This document shows positions 34,461 to 45,043 of a stretch of DNA of 64,000 bases, in pieces. A program made the translations under genes and the position numbers. The notes below the pieces were generated by a model that was not told the origin of the DNA, did no database searches, and worked only from the letters and a program-made list of their open reading frames with translations. Source of the stretch: Cladophialophora immunda (taxonomy: Eukaryota > Ascomycota > Eurotiomycetes > Chaetothyriales > Herpotrichiellaceae); the NCBI RefSeq assembly GCF_000835495.1, contig NW_015622547.1, positions 992,001 through 1,056,000 on the forward strand, given 5' to 3'. Numbering within the stretch: position 1 is the stretch's first letter; the number at the start of each line of letters is the position of its first letter.

Positions 34461-35343
34461 CACCCACAGGATCTGGGCTGCCACTATCCGGTGAGGGAGG
34501 GAGATGTGGCAGGCTGTGGCCGATGGTAGATGCTGCTTACGCCTGGATCTGGGTGGAACACCCGAATAGCGCCGTGAGCTTCCGTGGCTCTTCGGTTACA
34601 CCATCGTATCAGCCGCCCAACAGTTTTCGCCGCTCCATTCTGGGCTGATGGCATGGATCGGTCTGAGGAGGACGACGACATCGGCGCGCGATAAGCACGA
34701 ACCTTGGTGTGTCAGCGAAATGGCCCGGCAAAGATAAAAGGCGCAGGCGAGGGCGCGGGATCTCTTGGCATTTCATGCACGTGACCGAGCGCAGTTCTTA
34801 TCATCACGTGCAGCTGCGATAACAAAACCAACACGCACCTTTTTCCTCCTTCGACCTCGTTGTCCAAGTCGATGCAACCGCAACACAAGCCGGTTCCCCT
34901 CCAACGATTTCGCGCTCCGAGTAGCGATGCTCCGTCTACAAGGGCTAGGCATTCCTTATAGGCTCGGCTGGGATGATGTTCCCTCCAAAGCCGTTGTCAG
35001 CTTCCCAAACCAACCCATTGGGAGTGCTCCTTATGCTCGAATCGGTTGCCACTAAAGGATCCCAGTCCACACTTCGAGATGCTTGTTAGGGGAAACGGCC
35101 AGTATCATTTCGGGACAGGTATCAGGATGCGGAAGCCGAATGTAACCGGAGATCCTTTTTCGCTGCATAGTGCTCACGGTGGGTTTTGTGTTATTCTGAT
35201 ACCAGCACGGCGGTTGAAAATCGATCTTGCACACGATATTTATCAGTAATGGCAATTCTTTCCTCCTCCTCCCACGACACACCAACAGGAGAGTGGCAGA
35301 GTCTGTGCCTGAATCGTCGGGTCTCGTTTACGTCGAAAGGAAA
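34461..35343. other. Upstream region of the GNAT gene, with an inverted E-box pair
   Basis: About 880 bp with no supported gene. It contains two CACGTG cores at 34778-34783 and 34805-34810 in inverted surroundings. Confidence 0.5.
34777..34811. promoter_or_regulatory. Inverted pair of E-box sites (GCACGTGA / TCACGTGC)
   Basis: GCACGTGA at 34777-34784 and its exact reverse complement TCACGTGC at 34804-34811. CACGTG is the core bound by fungal bHLH factors of the Cbf1/Pho4/SREBP groups. The pair is 530 bp upstream of the GNAT start; whether it acts on that gene is unknown. Confidence 0.4.
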
Positions 35344-35955
35344 ATGTCTTCCTCGGAGCCAACTTTCCCGATAATCTACACGGAAAGACTTCAGCTCCGG
35401 GTCTTCGACCCAGCGCGCCCCTCCGACTACGACGCCGTCTTGGGCATATACGACAGCGACTTCATCAGGCGAACGGTGGGCAACCCGGGCCTGCACGCCC
35501 GCGACGACGTCGACACTCGGTGCGCAAAGTTTCATCCCCGTCCCAAGGATGTTGATCCCGCGGCACCCTTCCCCACGCACCCCTGGCATCTGATCTACCT
35601 CCGCGGGACGGATACTCTGGTCGGCGTCATCTCCCTGTTCCACCGCCACCCGCTCCCGTACCCGGACTTGGGCTACGCCGTCGTCGAAGGGCACATGAAC
35701 CGAGGCTACGCGACCGAGGCCGGGAAGGCCGCGCTGCGCTGGTGGACGGAAGAGATGTGTGTGCGGGATATCTGGGCGGCCGCGTTCGACACGAACGTCG
35801 TCAGTCACAGGGTCGCGCAGAAGATCGGATTCGTCGACGGAGGGTCGATCAGGTTGGTGCTCTCGGACACGCTGGTCAAGGAAGGCAAGGCTTTCGTCCA
35901 GCCGGAGATGGGGCGGCGTTTGGATGGGTTGACCATTGATGTCCGCCCAAAGTGA
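35344..35955 (+). CDS. GNAT-family N-acetyltransferase
   Basis: Acetyl-CoA-dependent N-acetyltransferase of the RimJ/RimL-like type, 203 residues, intronless. The start chosen is MSSSEPTFPIIYTERLQL; T-E-R-L-x-L is the standard opening of this group, and the frame upstream lacks support. The acetyl-CoA loop is seen at RGYATEAGKAAL (about 120-131), preceded by the strand LGYAVVEGHMN. A later NVVSHRVAQKIGF is the conserved C-terminal segment that packs on the cofactor. The substrate is not predictable. The coding sequence is GC-rich at third positions, unlike the sequence on either side. Confidence 0.88.
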   Translation: MSSSEPTFPIIYTERLQLRVFDPARPSDYDAVLGIYDSDFIRRTVGNPGLHARDDVDTRCAKFHPRPKDVDPAAPFPTHPWHLIYLRGTDTLVGVISLFHRHPLPYPDLGYAVVEGHMNRGYATEAGKAALRWWTEEMCVRDIWAAAFDTNVVSHRVAQKIGFVDGGSIRLVLSDTLVKEGKAFVQPEMGRRLDGLTIDVRPK

Positions 35956-36684
35956 GCCTGGGTGTCTGTGTCTGTGTTTGTGGCTTCAGGGAACTTTGTC
36001 GACAGTCCGTCACATCTCGAGTGGGTTTCTTTTCCGGGGATCTTCTCTTTCTCCTTCTTCTATTATCTCCCTCTCCCGTTGTGGCGATGTCGTTTTGTTC
36101 AATGCATTCATTGTCCTGTACCAGATCTACCCATTTGCAATATAGACTAGTCTAGATCTCCCCACCAAAAAAAAAAAGTTTCGATGCTAGTAATCTCCCT
36201 TGCTTCCAATCCGTCCCACGACGAACATCCACTCAGCTCAACTCAATTTACTTGCCGTTCTTCCACGATGCCCAGCTGGAGTTGGTCAAGCGAATGCTCA
36301 GAGTTTGGACGCGCTGCACGATCCCGCTGTTGCCCAGGCGGTGTTCGAATGTCCCGTCGTAACGTCCAGATGAGTACCGTATTGATTATTCCGCCAGCCA
36401 CATCATCACTTCGCCCAGGACGGCGAACGAGTACGTGGTCGTTGGCTGTCACCCATTGCATCGCATATGACCAATCCTCGCCTCTCCCTATGGCTGATCT
36501 TCTGCCTCCCGTTCTTTTTCTTTTCCCATGAACTTGTAATAACCCTCGTACTTTTTTTGATTTGATTTGATTTGATTTCTCTGGCAATCTGATATGAGCC
36601 CCGGTGAAAGCAAAGGGCCCCCACTTGCTACTCTTCACTCCACATAGATGCAAGGCGGCGTATTGTTGACGGGGCCGTGGCGTT
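35956..36684. other. Convergent intergenic region (GNAT / transhydrogenase)
   Basis: About 730 bp holding both 3' ends. It contains an A-run near 36167-36178 and a pentanucleotide repeat at 36556-36575. Confidence 0.55.
36556..36575. repeat. Pentanucleotide microsatellite (TTTGA)4
   Basis: Four perfect tandem TTTGA units in the 3' intergenic space between two convergent genes. Confidence 0.85.
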
Positions 36685-39600
36685 CTAGACGTGGAATTGC
36701 GCCTTGTACCTGGTCTCCAACGCGGCCTTGAGAGCATCACAGGTCTGCTTCGCGTCTCCAAACAGCATCCTCGTGCCAGGCATGTAGAACATGGGGTTCG
36801 GGACGTCCGCTGTTGAGACTATCAGCGACTGGATTCCTCGTAGAGGTAGGTTGTCATGGTGGGGAAGAGTCACGAGATATGAGATCGGGAGGGGCCAAGG
36901 GGGGAAGGAGTGCATTTGTACTCACCGTATCCACTGCTCATGCCTCGCTTCATAACCACCACCCCTTTACTCTTCCAGGCATGCAACACGGGCATTCCCG
37001 CTATTGGGCTGCCAGGCTCCAATGCAATCGGGTTCACCGTGTCGTTTGCGCCAATCACCAACGTGAGGTCCGTCTCCGGGAAATCGTCATTGATCTCGTC
37101 CATCTCCAAGACAATATCATACGGCACGCTGGCCTCAGCCAACAGCACGTTACATTGTCCCGGCATTCGTCCTGCGACGGGGTGGATTGCGAAGCGGACA
37201 TTCACGCCCTTGGAGCGCAAGAGAGAGACAATTTCAGCAATGGCGTACTGGGCTTTCGCCACGGCCATGCCATAGCCGACCACAATGATGACGGATTCGG
37301 CGTTGGCGAGCGCCTCGACCGTCTCCTCCACGGTGGTCTTCGTGATCTGACCTTTGATTTCGTGCGAAGTTTGGGCGATTGGTGCAATACCGCCGAAGAG
37401 GACGTTGGTTAGAGAACGATTCATCGCGACGCACTAATTTGGACCGAAAAGGAAGTGTTAGCAAATGATTCCCTATCAGCATGAAGACAAGAATTTGCTG
37501 GGTCAGTTGCTTCTTTACCATAATGTACGACAGGATGGAACCGCTAACGCCGATCAACGAGCCTACGGTTAGTAGTAAAGGGTTGTCAAGCATGAAGCCC
37601 TCAGCAACGAGGGCGAAACCTGAGTATGCATTCAACACGGTAATGACCACAGCTAGCACGAGCAGTCAGTATGAGGCCAGTCAGAACGAGGGATAAGCGG
37701 TAACATACGCATATCCGCTCCTCCTATAGCAGCCGTCGTGGTGAATCCCTTGGCAAAACTGAGCGCAGTGTTTGCAGATAGGCACACTGCAGCCACAGCA
37801 GGCGCGCCAGGCGCCATAGTCAAGAACGCACCCATTGTGCCGGCGTTGGCTGCCAATAGACTAGAATTAATGATATGACGGCCAGGGAGGATGGTGGGCC
37901 GAGATGACATTCGTCCCGCGAGTTTCAGGAATGCAACAAGAGATCCAGTGAATGTTACGCCACCTGAAGACCATTAGCGTGAATTCGAGCCAAAATGATG
38001 ATCTGGGAAGGTCGATAATCGCAGTCAGGGACATACCAATGAGAACGCCCAAGTATGCCGTCACCATGTGTAAGGTTGAGATATCCGAGACATCAGCCAG
38101 TACACTACCTATGCTGGTGAGCACGGCGGCGAGACCAACAACTGAATGCAAGGCAGCGACAGTCTGAGGGAGCTCGGTGGGTGTAATACGTCGGCCGATG
38201 AGGGCACCTGTTTGTCGTCGTGAGTACCTCTTTCATGTTCATTGGCAGCCAGATTAATAGACGAACGTACCAACAATACCACCAATAGTTGCAATCGCAC
38301 CGAACTGTGTCAGGACTTCTGGAGAGAATCCTACTGCGCCGAGAGAGGCGATGATACCGGCTAGGACACCCAAGATTCCGAGCAGGTTCCCAGTTCGGGC
38401 TGTTGCTTGCGATGCAAGCCCTTGGATAGATCCTAGAATAGCAAGCATCAGATACCGGGCACGTATTTTGGACACAAGAGCTTAGGCCCTTACCGATACA
38501 CAGCAGACTGCTCACCAGATATCCGGCCTGCACGAGCCCAGCCATACCTGTACTTGCCGCTGCGATAAACCCACCAGCGAACAGCACGCCAGGAATCGCG
38601 TACAGCCACGGATATTCTGGAGGATCTGTTGGTCGTTTGAACATATCCAACATGCGCTTCGTAATGACAAACCCGCCCGATACGTTGACAAACGCAAGCA
38701 GAACAGACAGGGCACCGAGTGCTTGTGGGACCGTTTCCGGCAAATATCCTCCGCCCATGATGAAGAAGCCACCTACACCCACGATGCCGGAAATGGCGTT
38801 GGTTACGCTCATCAAAGGAGAATGAAGCGCAGGAATCACACCCCAGACGGAGCGATAGCCGATCAGGCCTGCCAGGCCAGCAGTAAACGCGCTACCCATG
38901 AACAGGGGGGATGTCAATTTTCCCAATGCAAGAGCTGCACTCATTCCTCCGGTCACGGCTGCTGCATTGCGAGCTTGACTTTGCCAAGGCGTCAACTCAA
39001 CGGGCTTAGATTCATGTTCGTGATGCTGCTGCACGGGAGCCGGGGGTGGAGCTGGTCGTGGAGCAGGAGGAATGATTTTCCCGTCGTGTGTAACGATGGA
39101 GCCTCGCACGACTTCGTCTTCCAAGTCGATGCCGAAGTGGTTGTCCTTGGGGGAAATTGCCAGCAGGAACTTTGTGATGTTGTTGGAATACAAACTCGTT
39201 GACTGTGTAGGTAGTCGAGATGGGAAGTCCGTGTATCCAATGATGGTAACATGGTTATGCACAATTAGTTTGCCAGGCTGGGTAACCTCGCAGTTCCCGC
39301 CACCCTCTGATGCAAGGTCGACAATGACCGAGCCGGGTTTCATCGCACTGACCATTTTCTCGGTGATCAGTTTAGGAGACGGTCTTCCTGGAATCGCGGC
39401 AGTAGTGACGACAATGTCGACTTCTTTGCATTGTTCCATGAACAGTTTCATCTCCGCCTCGATGAACTCCTTGGACATTTCCTTACTGTAGCCACCCGCA
39501 GCTGAGCCTTCCTCCTTGACACTGACTTCCAAGAAGTCAGCTCCTAAGGACTGTACTTGTTCTCGAGCGGCAGACCGAGTGTCAAACCCGCGGACGATCG

Positions 39601-40536
39601 CGCCCAATCGGCGAGCGGTGGTGATGGCACTCAACCCGGCAACGCCAGCTCCAATGACCAAGACTTTGGAAGGAGGAATCTTTCCCGCAGCAGTGACCTG
39701 ACCTGTCAAGAAGCGACCGTAATGATTAGATGCTTCAAGCACAGCCTTGTAACCCGCTATGTTTGCCATGGAACTTAACGCATCAAAGGCCTGAGCACGC
39801 GAAATCCTCGGAATCATGTCCATGGCGAAAGCAGTCACGCGCTGGGAAGCGAGAGCCTCGACAAGAGGTCTGTTCTGCATGGGCTGCAGAAACGAAATCA
39901 AGGCAGTCCCCTCTCGAATATTGGGTACTTCGGATTCCAAGTTCGGAGGGCGAACCTTGAGCAGGATATTGCTCTCCGACCACACGGTCTCGCGATCAAC
40001 CACGGTGGCACCGACATGCTCGTAGACCTCGTCGGCATATTCAGCTTCGATGCCAGCACCTCGCTCAACCAGGACCCGCGCGAAACCTTTCTTCAACAGT
40101 AAAGGGATGTTCTGTGGCGCGACAGCGACGCGACGTTCTCCCGGGTGAGTCTCCTTTGGCACGCCAATGGTTAGTTGCGAATAAAGAACTGGCTCAGCCG
40201 GCAGGTCGGACTTGAATCTCGACCATACTGCGACGGCTCGCGGTGGTAGTTTTATCAGGCTTTTATGTTGATGTTGATTGATTGAGGTGAGCGGAACCAG
40301 CCCGCAACTGAGTGAGTGCACATGTCGCTTCGCGTGACGGCGCTGCCGCACACAACCATAGATGGCGCCTAACGCTGGAACTGAGTCGAATTGTCAGCCT
40401 GGATCTCAGGCTCCCAGAGCGGCCTTCAATGCGAATGGATTCCTGCGGTACCTGAGTCTCTAAAGCTGAAGCAGCTCTTGGTTGATAGTTTTACCGACAG
40501 GGGCGCAGACAAGACGGGAAAAGAGGCGTGAGCCAT
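36685..40536 (-). CDS. Mitochondrial proton-translocating NAD(P) transhydrogenase
   Basis: Inner-membrane enzyme that uses the proton gradient to move hydride from NADH to NADP+. Eight exons in order of translation: 40452-40536, 38494-40380, 38271-38432, 38037-38207, 37709-37963, 37519-37652, 36926-37433 and 36685-36809; 1108 residues. The tiny first exon ([20 protein letters not shown]) is a good mitochondrial presequence and is needed, because exon 2 has no suitable ATG. Domain I (NAD-binding) runs from about 95 to 480, with [11 protein letters not shown] near 270. The membrane domain II follows with many hydrophobic helices. The NADP-binding domain III is C-terminal ([15 protein letters not shown]). 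The single-chain alpha-then-beta order is as in animal NNT. Introns are 56-116 bp. Confidence 0.95.
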
Positions 40537-41290
40537 CGTGCTGTCTCACCGCCACAAACAAGCCCGATTAGAACCTTGTAGACTCGGATCTGGAGCTGCA
40601 GATAACCGCGATGACCTGCATGTCAAGCCCGGAGGCACCCGTCAAGAAAAAGACACGATTCTATGGCATGCTCTTCGACCGAAGGAGCCTCGCGAACTTG
40701 CAGTGTAGACAAACATGCGAATGAACAGGAGAATTGGAGAGCAAGATGAGGAGGTAAAACGTGGCAGGCTGGTGAGTCGTCTTGCAAGCAGTCAAGTTAG
40801 CGGGCAGCGGGACCTGTAAGGAACCGATGAGACTGCCGAGGAAGAAACGGGCACATGACGGCTAGGCCCATCCAGGAATTCCAAAAGCCTGGAAGCTTGT
40901 GTTTGGGAGTGAATGCATGGGTTGCATCGACTGCCCTCGTGGTAAGCCTAGCAGGAAGCGTAGCTGCCTCCTGGGGAGGATTTCGCCGTCAACGGCACCG
41001 TCGGCAAAGGTTGGTGCCCCTCCAACCGATTGCTACAATCAGCACGAGAGGCGCCCGTGGGGGTGGAGCAGGCGGGGTGGGAGGTGAATGTGGAGGAGGG
41101 GGAGTGAGATGAGATGAGATGCTGGAGGTGTTGTGCAGTGAGGCAGATACAAAATACCATGATCGCCAACACCACCATCACAAATCTAGCTTGTATACCA
41201 CCGCCTGGCAAGCTGCGTGTGTTTGTCCTTCTGTTGAGGTGCACCGAGTGCCTGGTTGATTCACCCTCGCAGGTGCCGTTGTCTGCAATC
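40537..41290. other. Transhydrogenase upstream region
   Basis: About 750 bp holding the transhydrogenase promoter. Short frames only; nothing recognised. GA-rich near 41060-41110. Confidence 0.5.
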
Positions 41291-41581
41291 ATTCTATCAT
41301 TCTATCATTCTATCATTCTATCATTCTATCATTCTATCATTCTATCATTCTATCATTCTATCATTCTATCATTCTATCATTCNNNNNNNNNNNNNNNNNN
41401 NNNNNNNNNNNNNNNNNNNNNNNNNNNNNNNNNNNNNNNNNNNNNNNNNNNNNNNNNNNNNNNNNNNNNNNNNNNNNNNNNNATCATTCTATCATTCTAT
41501 CATTCTATCATTCTATCATTCTATCATTCTATCATTCTATCATTCTATCATTCTATCATTCTATCATTCTATCATTCTATC
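41291..41581. repeat. ATTCTATC octanucleotide satellite with a 100-N assembly gap
   Basis: Perfect tandem 8-bp units (ATTCTATC; GATAGAAT on the other strand) flank the gap: 41291-41382 (about 11.5 copies) and 41483-41581 (about 12.4 copies). The gap is exactly 100 N (41383-41482), the usual placeholder, so the true array length is unknown. The array has no stop in plus-strand frames and would translate as a meaningless Ile/Leu/Ser/Phe/Tyr/His repeat. The right end overlaps the last codons and the stop of the gene at 41564-42238. Confidence 0.95.
41383..41482. other. Assembly gap (100 N)
   Basis: Run of exactly 100 undetermined bases inside the octanucleotide satellite; probably a collapsed or unspanned tandem array. 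Confidence 0.98.
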
Positions 41582-42238
41582 GTGTTTCTGCTCATCAGGA
41601 TGTGAAGACTTGGCTGCGTTCACTTCTTGACCCGGCAGCTCGTGATCCATCCCAGCAATAGGTTCCAGGAACCCGCGAAAAGTCGTCTTGGTAACCACCC
41701 AATCCTTGTGGAAATCATCCTCATCTTCTTCACCTTGGCTGAGGGCGTCTGGACTGGCGGCTGTCGTCTGAATGTCGGTTGGTATACCCATATCGGCCTG
41801 TTCGTTCTCTCTCTTCTCCTCTATATCCAGCGTCCACCTCATTCCGTATCCACCTGCGTTCCTAATCTCATACACTGCTACTCCGTGGTGCAAGAGCATC
41901 ACATTCTTCCAGACTGCTTGCACCAGCATGTCCTCCAATATCACTCTTGCAATCTCCGTCTTGTTCTCATTGCTACCTGTGGGCAGGGTCCAAAATGGAT
42001 GATGTCGGCCATGCTCCGACGATGCACCACCGCGTTCAAAATGTTTGCAGAGTGCGACTGCACCAGAAGACATACGGGTTTTGGGACGTGGTGGTGCATT
42101 AAATGTATCGCGCAAGGTGGATGTTGGCGGAGGCAGAAGGAAGAGTGTTCCTCTTGTTTTCACCAGGCCTGCAGTGCGGTATGTATTTTCGCGTTCTGAT
42201 GGACTTGTAGACCATGGGAGGACGAGGGAAGGGTACAT
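41564..42238 (-). CDS. Conserved fungal protein of unknown function, 224 aa
   Basis: I do not recognise a named domain, but the sequence resembles hypothetical proteins I recall from other ascomycetes: MYPSLVLPWSTSPSERE at the start, then TYRTAGLVKTRGTLFL, FERGGASSEHGRHHPFWT and TTFRGFLEPI near the end. These are ordered, well-composed segments with no membrane helix. The start is set at 42238 by this conserved opening; the frame is open for 42 more codons upstream. The stop (TGA, 41564-41566) and the last five codons lie inside the octanucleotide satellite, so the C-terminus is repeat-derived. Intronless. The protein may be predicted short or long depending on that array. Confidence 0.7.
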   Translation of the reverse strand: MYPSLVLPWSTSPSERENTYRTAGLVKTRGTLFLLPPPTSTLRDTFNAPPRPKTRMSSGAVALCKHFERGGASSEHGRHHPFWTLPTGSNENKTEIARVILEDMLVQAVWKNVMLLHHGVAVYEIRNAGGYGMRWTLDIEEKRENEQADMGIPTDIQTTAASPDALSQGEEDEDDFHKDWVVTKTTFRGFLEPIAGMDHELPGQEVNAAKSSHPDEQKHDRMIE

Positions 42239-42848
42239 TTTGTTATGGACGGTCTCGTTTGTCCAGCTTGTCAGGGAACGGGGCGGTATGAGCACAGTGA
42301 ACGTGCAAAGGGCGGTGAGAAGCCTTCGTTCTTTGGTGATTTGAGCGACATTGCTGTGAAGCAACGCGATACTGGATGAACGTCAATTCATTGCCTCGCA
42401 CGCAAGCAGGCGATAAAGGCTGCTGCTTCGATGTGAATGAGCGATGCCACGTGAAAAGGCATAACAAGTCAGGAAGGGTGGTTGGATAAACAATGCCCCG
42501 GTGGTGCCGGAGCTTCATTAGATTATCAGATTCCGATAGCGTCATACACTTTTGTTATTGCGCGGACCCCAGTCGCAACTGTGCCGAGAGGCGTCCAATC
42601 CGCAGGTCAAATTGGTCAGCTCGACGGCTTCCAACGGTGTTTACACACGAAACCCAAGTGCCTAGTGGCACCAGGGTGCTCCGCAAGATGGAGTGATGAT
42701 CCATGATATTTGAGACGACCTCGACCGATCTCCCCTCCTCCATCAGCCAGAACCAATCCCTCCCTCGAGCTTTGCTAAACCTGACCTTTCGAGTGCTACA
42801 ACTCGCAACCCATTGTCGTGCACGGACCGTTCGCAGCCAACATCCACC
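42239..42848. other. Divergent promoter (unknown protein / cytochrome b561)
   Basis: About 610 bp. Contains a CACGTG core near 42450. No coding frame is convincing. Confidence 0.55.
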
Positions 42849-43689
42849 ATGGCTTCTGCAACGGGGATACCAGAGCGGAATCCCGCTGTTGAAGAGGAGG
42901 AGCCCCTCTTGGGACGGCCAGGAGATGTTACACAACGGCCAGGCCAGGGGATGCAGTTCAATTTTGTGACAGGAACGGGTAAGGGAGGCTGCGTCTCTAC
43001 TCATAGAGATCGACACCTTTTCTCGCATTGTTGCTGACCGGGTACAGCTATCCTCGCCCAAGTAGGCGTTGTCATCCTCACAGCTCTGGTCTGGGCTGCG
43101 GTGTTCAAGAACAAGTTTATATTCTTCTCCTACCATCCTTTGCTGAACTCCTTGGCCGTCCTCCTACTTGTTCAAGGCGTGCTGGTCCTTCAACCCACGG
43201 CAGCTCAAAAGGACAAAATCACGGGGACATATGTGCACTCGGCCATCAATACATCGGCTGTGGCATTGCTCATTGCCGGCCTGGTCATCATCGAGATGAA
43301 CAAGGCTTCACACCCAGAAACTCGGTTCCAGAGTGTGCACGGGAAGATGGCACTGGTAGCATACATACTCATTTTCCTGCAATGGCTCATCGGAGCCGCT
43401 GCATTTTATCTGCCGGAGACAATATTCGGCACTGTCGATCGGGCCAAATCGTTGTATAAATATCATAGGTACGTGAGCCGAGATTGTTGGCGCTTCTCGG
43501 GCCTAACGATGAGGCAGAATGTCGGGCTACACCCTCGCCGTCTATTTTCTGGCTGTCATTGCAGCAGCCACCCAGACATCTTATAACAAGGGAGTGCTGC
43601 ACATCAAGCTGTGGGCTGTCATTGTGGCAAGTGTTCTAGTGCTCGTGGGCGTGATACCACGCATCAAAAAACACAAACTCGGATTGTGA
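42849..43689 (+). CDS. Cytochrome b561 family protein
   Basis: Di-haem transmembrane electron carrier, probably ascorbate-linked and on an internal membrane. Exons 42849-42978, 43048-43468 and 43518-43689 give 240 residues. Introns are 69 and 49 bp with GTAAGG and GTACGT donors; the second has a CTAAC branch. After an acidic N-terminus containing the dileucine-like EEEEPLLGRP there are five to six helices. The four haem-ligand histidines are seen in SYHPLLN, YVHSAINT, SVHGKMAL and YKYHRMSGY. The last is rebuilt only by the second splice. A basic tail (RIKKHKLGL) ends the protein. The EEEEPLL motif would fit vacuolar sorting; this is inference. Confidence 0.92.
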
Positions 43690-44273
43690 AAGACTTGTCT
43701 ATGTAGGGACGGGGTGGGAGGGACGGATCGCATTGCGGGACTTCATTGTCCTTTCTCTCGACAGGGAGGCACCCTAACACTTAAATTCATCCGCCGAACA
43801 ACAAACACAGTTTGGAACCACGATGGTTCAACGCGAAATCCCAGGCGAACCCGTTGGAAAGACTGAAAACATATAGATGGCACACCCAAAATTTGGGGCA
43901 AGATCTTTGGCCTACCGCATTGTCTGGTTGCTATCTACGAGGCTGCAGGAGTTTCATCCGCTAATACACAATATATGTTAAGAGCCATATCGTTAAGTGG
44001 CGATTCTCTATGCCGAGTCGCTGATGGGCCAAGCAACTTCGTGAAATCAATTTGGCGTGCGGAGTGAATCGGATTGTGAGGGAAGGCGATGACGCCGAGG
44101 TGGTGAGACGCAACAGTTCCGCCGTTATTTAACCTACCATGTGCGTTACAATAATTCACTGCCATTTGAATATTCAGCTTCGCCCGTCAAAGGCCCTGCC
44201 TGCGCCCGACCTCGATGAGCTGAATCCTGCCTTTGCATACCGTCCGATCCAGCGTCTGCGACCATAGTCCAAG
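43690..44273. other. Intergenic region before the Mpo1-like gene
   Basis: About 580 bp with no recognisable coding or RNA feature. Confidence 0.55.
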
Positions 44274-45043
44274 ATGGCTCTCAACCTGGAGAAACAACTG
44301 CGCTTTGTGAGCCCACTGCAACCCCTCTGCCGTCGATCCCGCTGACCATTTTTCCCCAGTATGGCGCCTACCATCATGACAGCGTACGGTTCGAGATGTC
44401 GGCCCAGGAGAGAAGTCGCTGATGTGCATTCAGATCAATATTGGTATACACATGGTCGGAGTGCCTATTATCTTATGGACTACCTTTCTGCTGGTATGAC
44501 GCACAACTCCTCCCGAGACGACCACGACGACTTACGTTCTGATAGTTCACGAATTCGGGTACACTGATCAAGTTGCCTCAATCAATGACCGTCCCCAACC
44601 TCGAACTGAACGCCGGCACCCTCTTCTGCCTATCCTACTGCGGACTATACATATTACTCGAGCCAGTAGCCGGGACGGCGTTCGCCGCATTGCTTCTCGC
44701 CGGAACCGCCTACGCGCACCACCTGGTCGCTGTCCACGGGATGACCGCCAACTTTTGGGCGGCGGCGGCATTCGTGGCAGCGTGGATCGCACAATTCCTG
44801 GGCCACGGAGTGTTCGAAGGACGTGCTCCTGCGTTGCTGGACAACATCTTCCAGGCCTTTTTCTTGGCGCCGCTCTTTGTCTGGCTAGAGGTCCTGTTTG
44901 CGCTTGGGTACAGGCCGGAACTGAAGAGTCGGGTGGATAAGATGGTGGAACAAGATATCGCCAAATATCGCGAGTCGAAGGCGCAAAAGGCGAATGGGCA
45001 GGTGAACGGGACTGCTGCCAACGGCCACGGCAAACAATCATAA
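44274..45043 (+). CDS. Mpo1-type 2-hydroxy fatty acid dioxygenase (DUF962)
   Basis: ER membrane Fe(II)-dependent enzyme; yeast Mpo1 shortens 2-hydroxy fatty acids by one carbon in phytosphingosine breakdown. Exons 44274-44306, 44360-44383, 44434-44493 and 44546-45043 give 204 residues. The second exon is only 24 nt (YGAYHHDS). Introns are 53, 50 and 52 bp with GTGAGC, GTACGG and GTATGA donors. The rebuilt N-terminus, MALNLEKQLRFYGAYHHD, matches the family. Conserved histidines sit in YHHD, IHMVG, the AHHL-AVHG segment and FLGHGVFE. RAPALLDN and the following hydrophobic FFLAPLFVWLEVLF are also family marks. Four to five helices; the tail is Lys/Asn/Gly-rich. Confidence 0.93.

Noticed and set aside
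41291..41581. CRISPR-like array
   Set aside because: Units are 8 bp, perfectly tandem and without spacers; a simple satellite in a eukaryote.
41114..41605. Protein of Ile-Leu-Ser-Phe-Tyr-His repeats across the satellite
   Set aside because: All plus-strand phases of the 8-bp repeat are open and give the same repeat; it also crosses the N gap. Not a gene.
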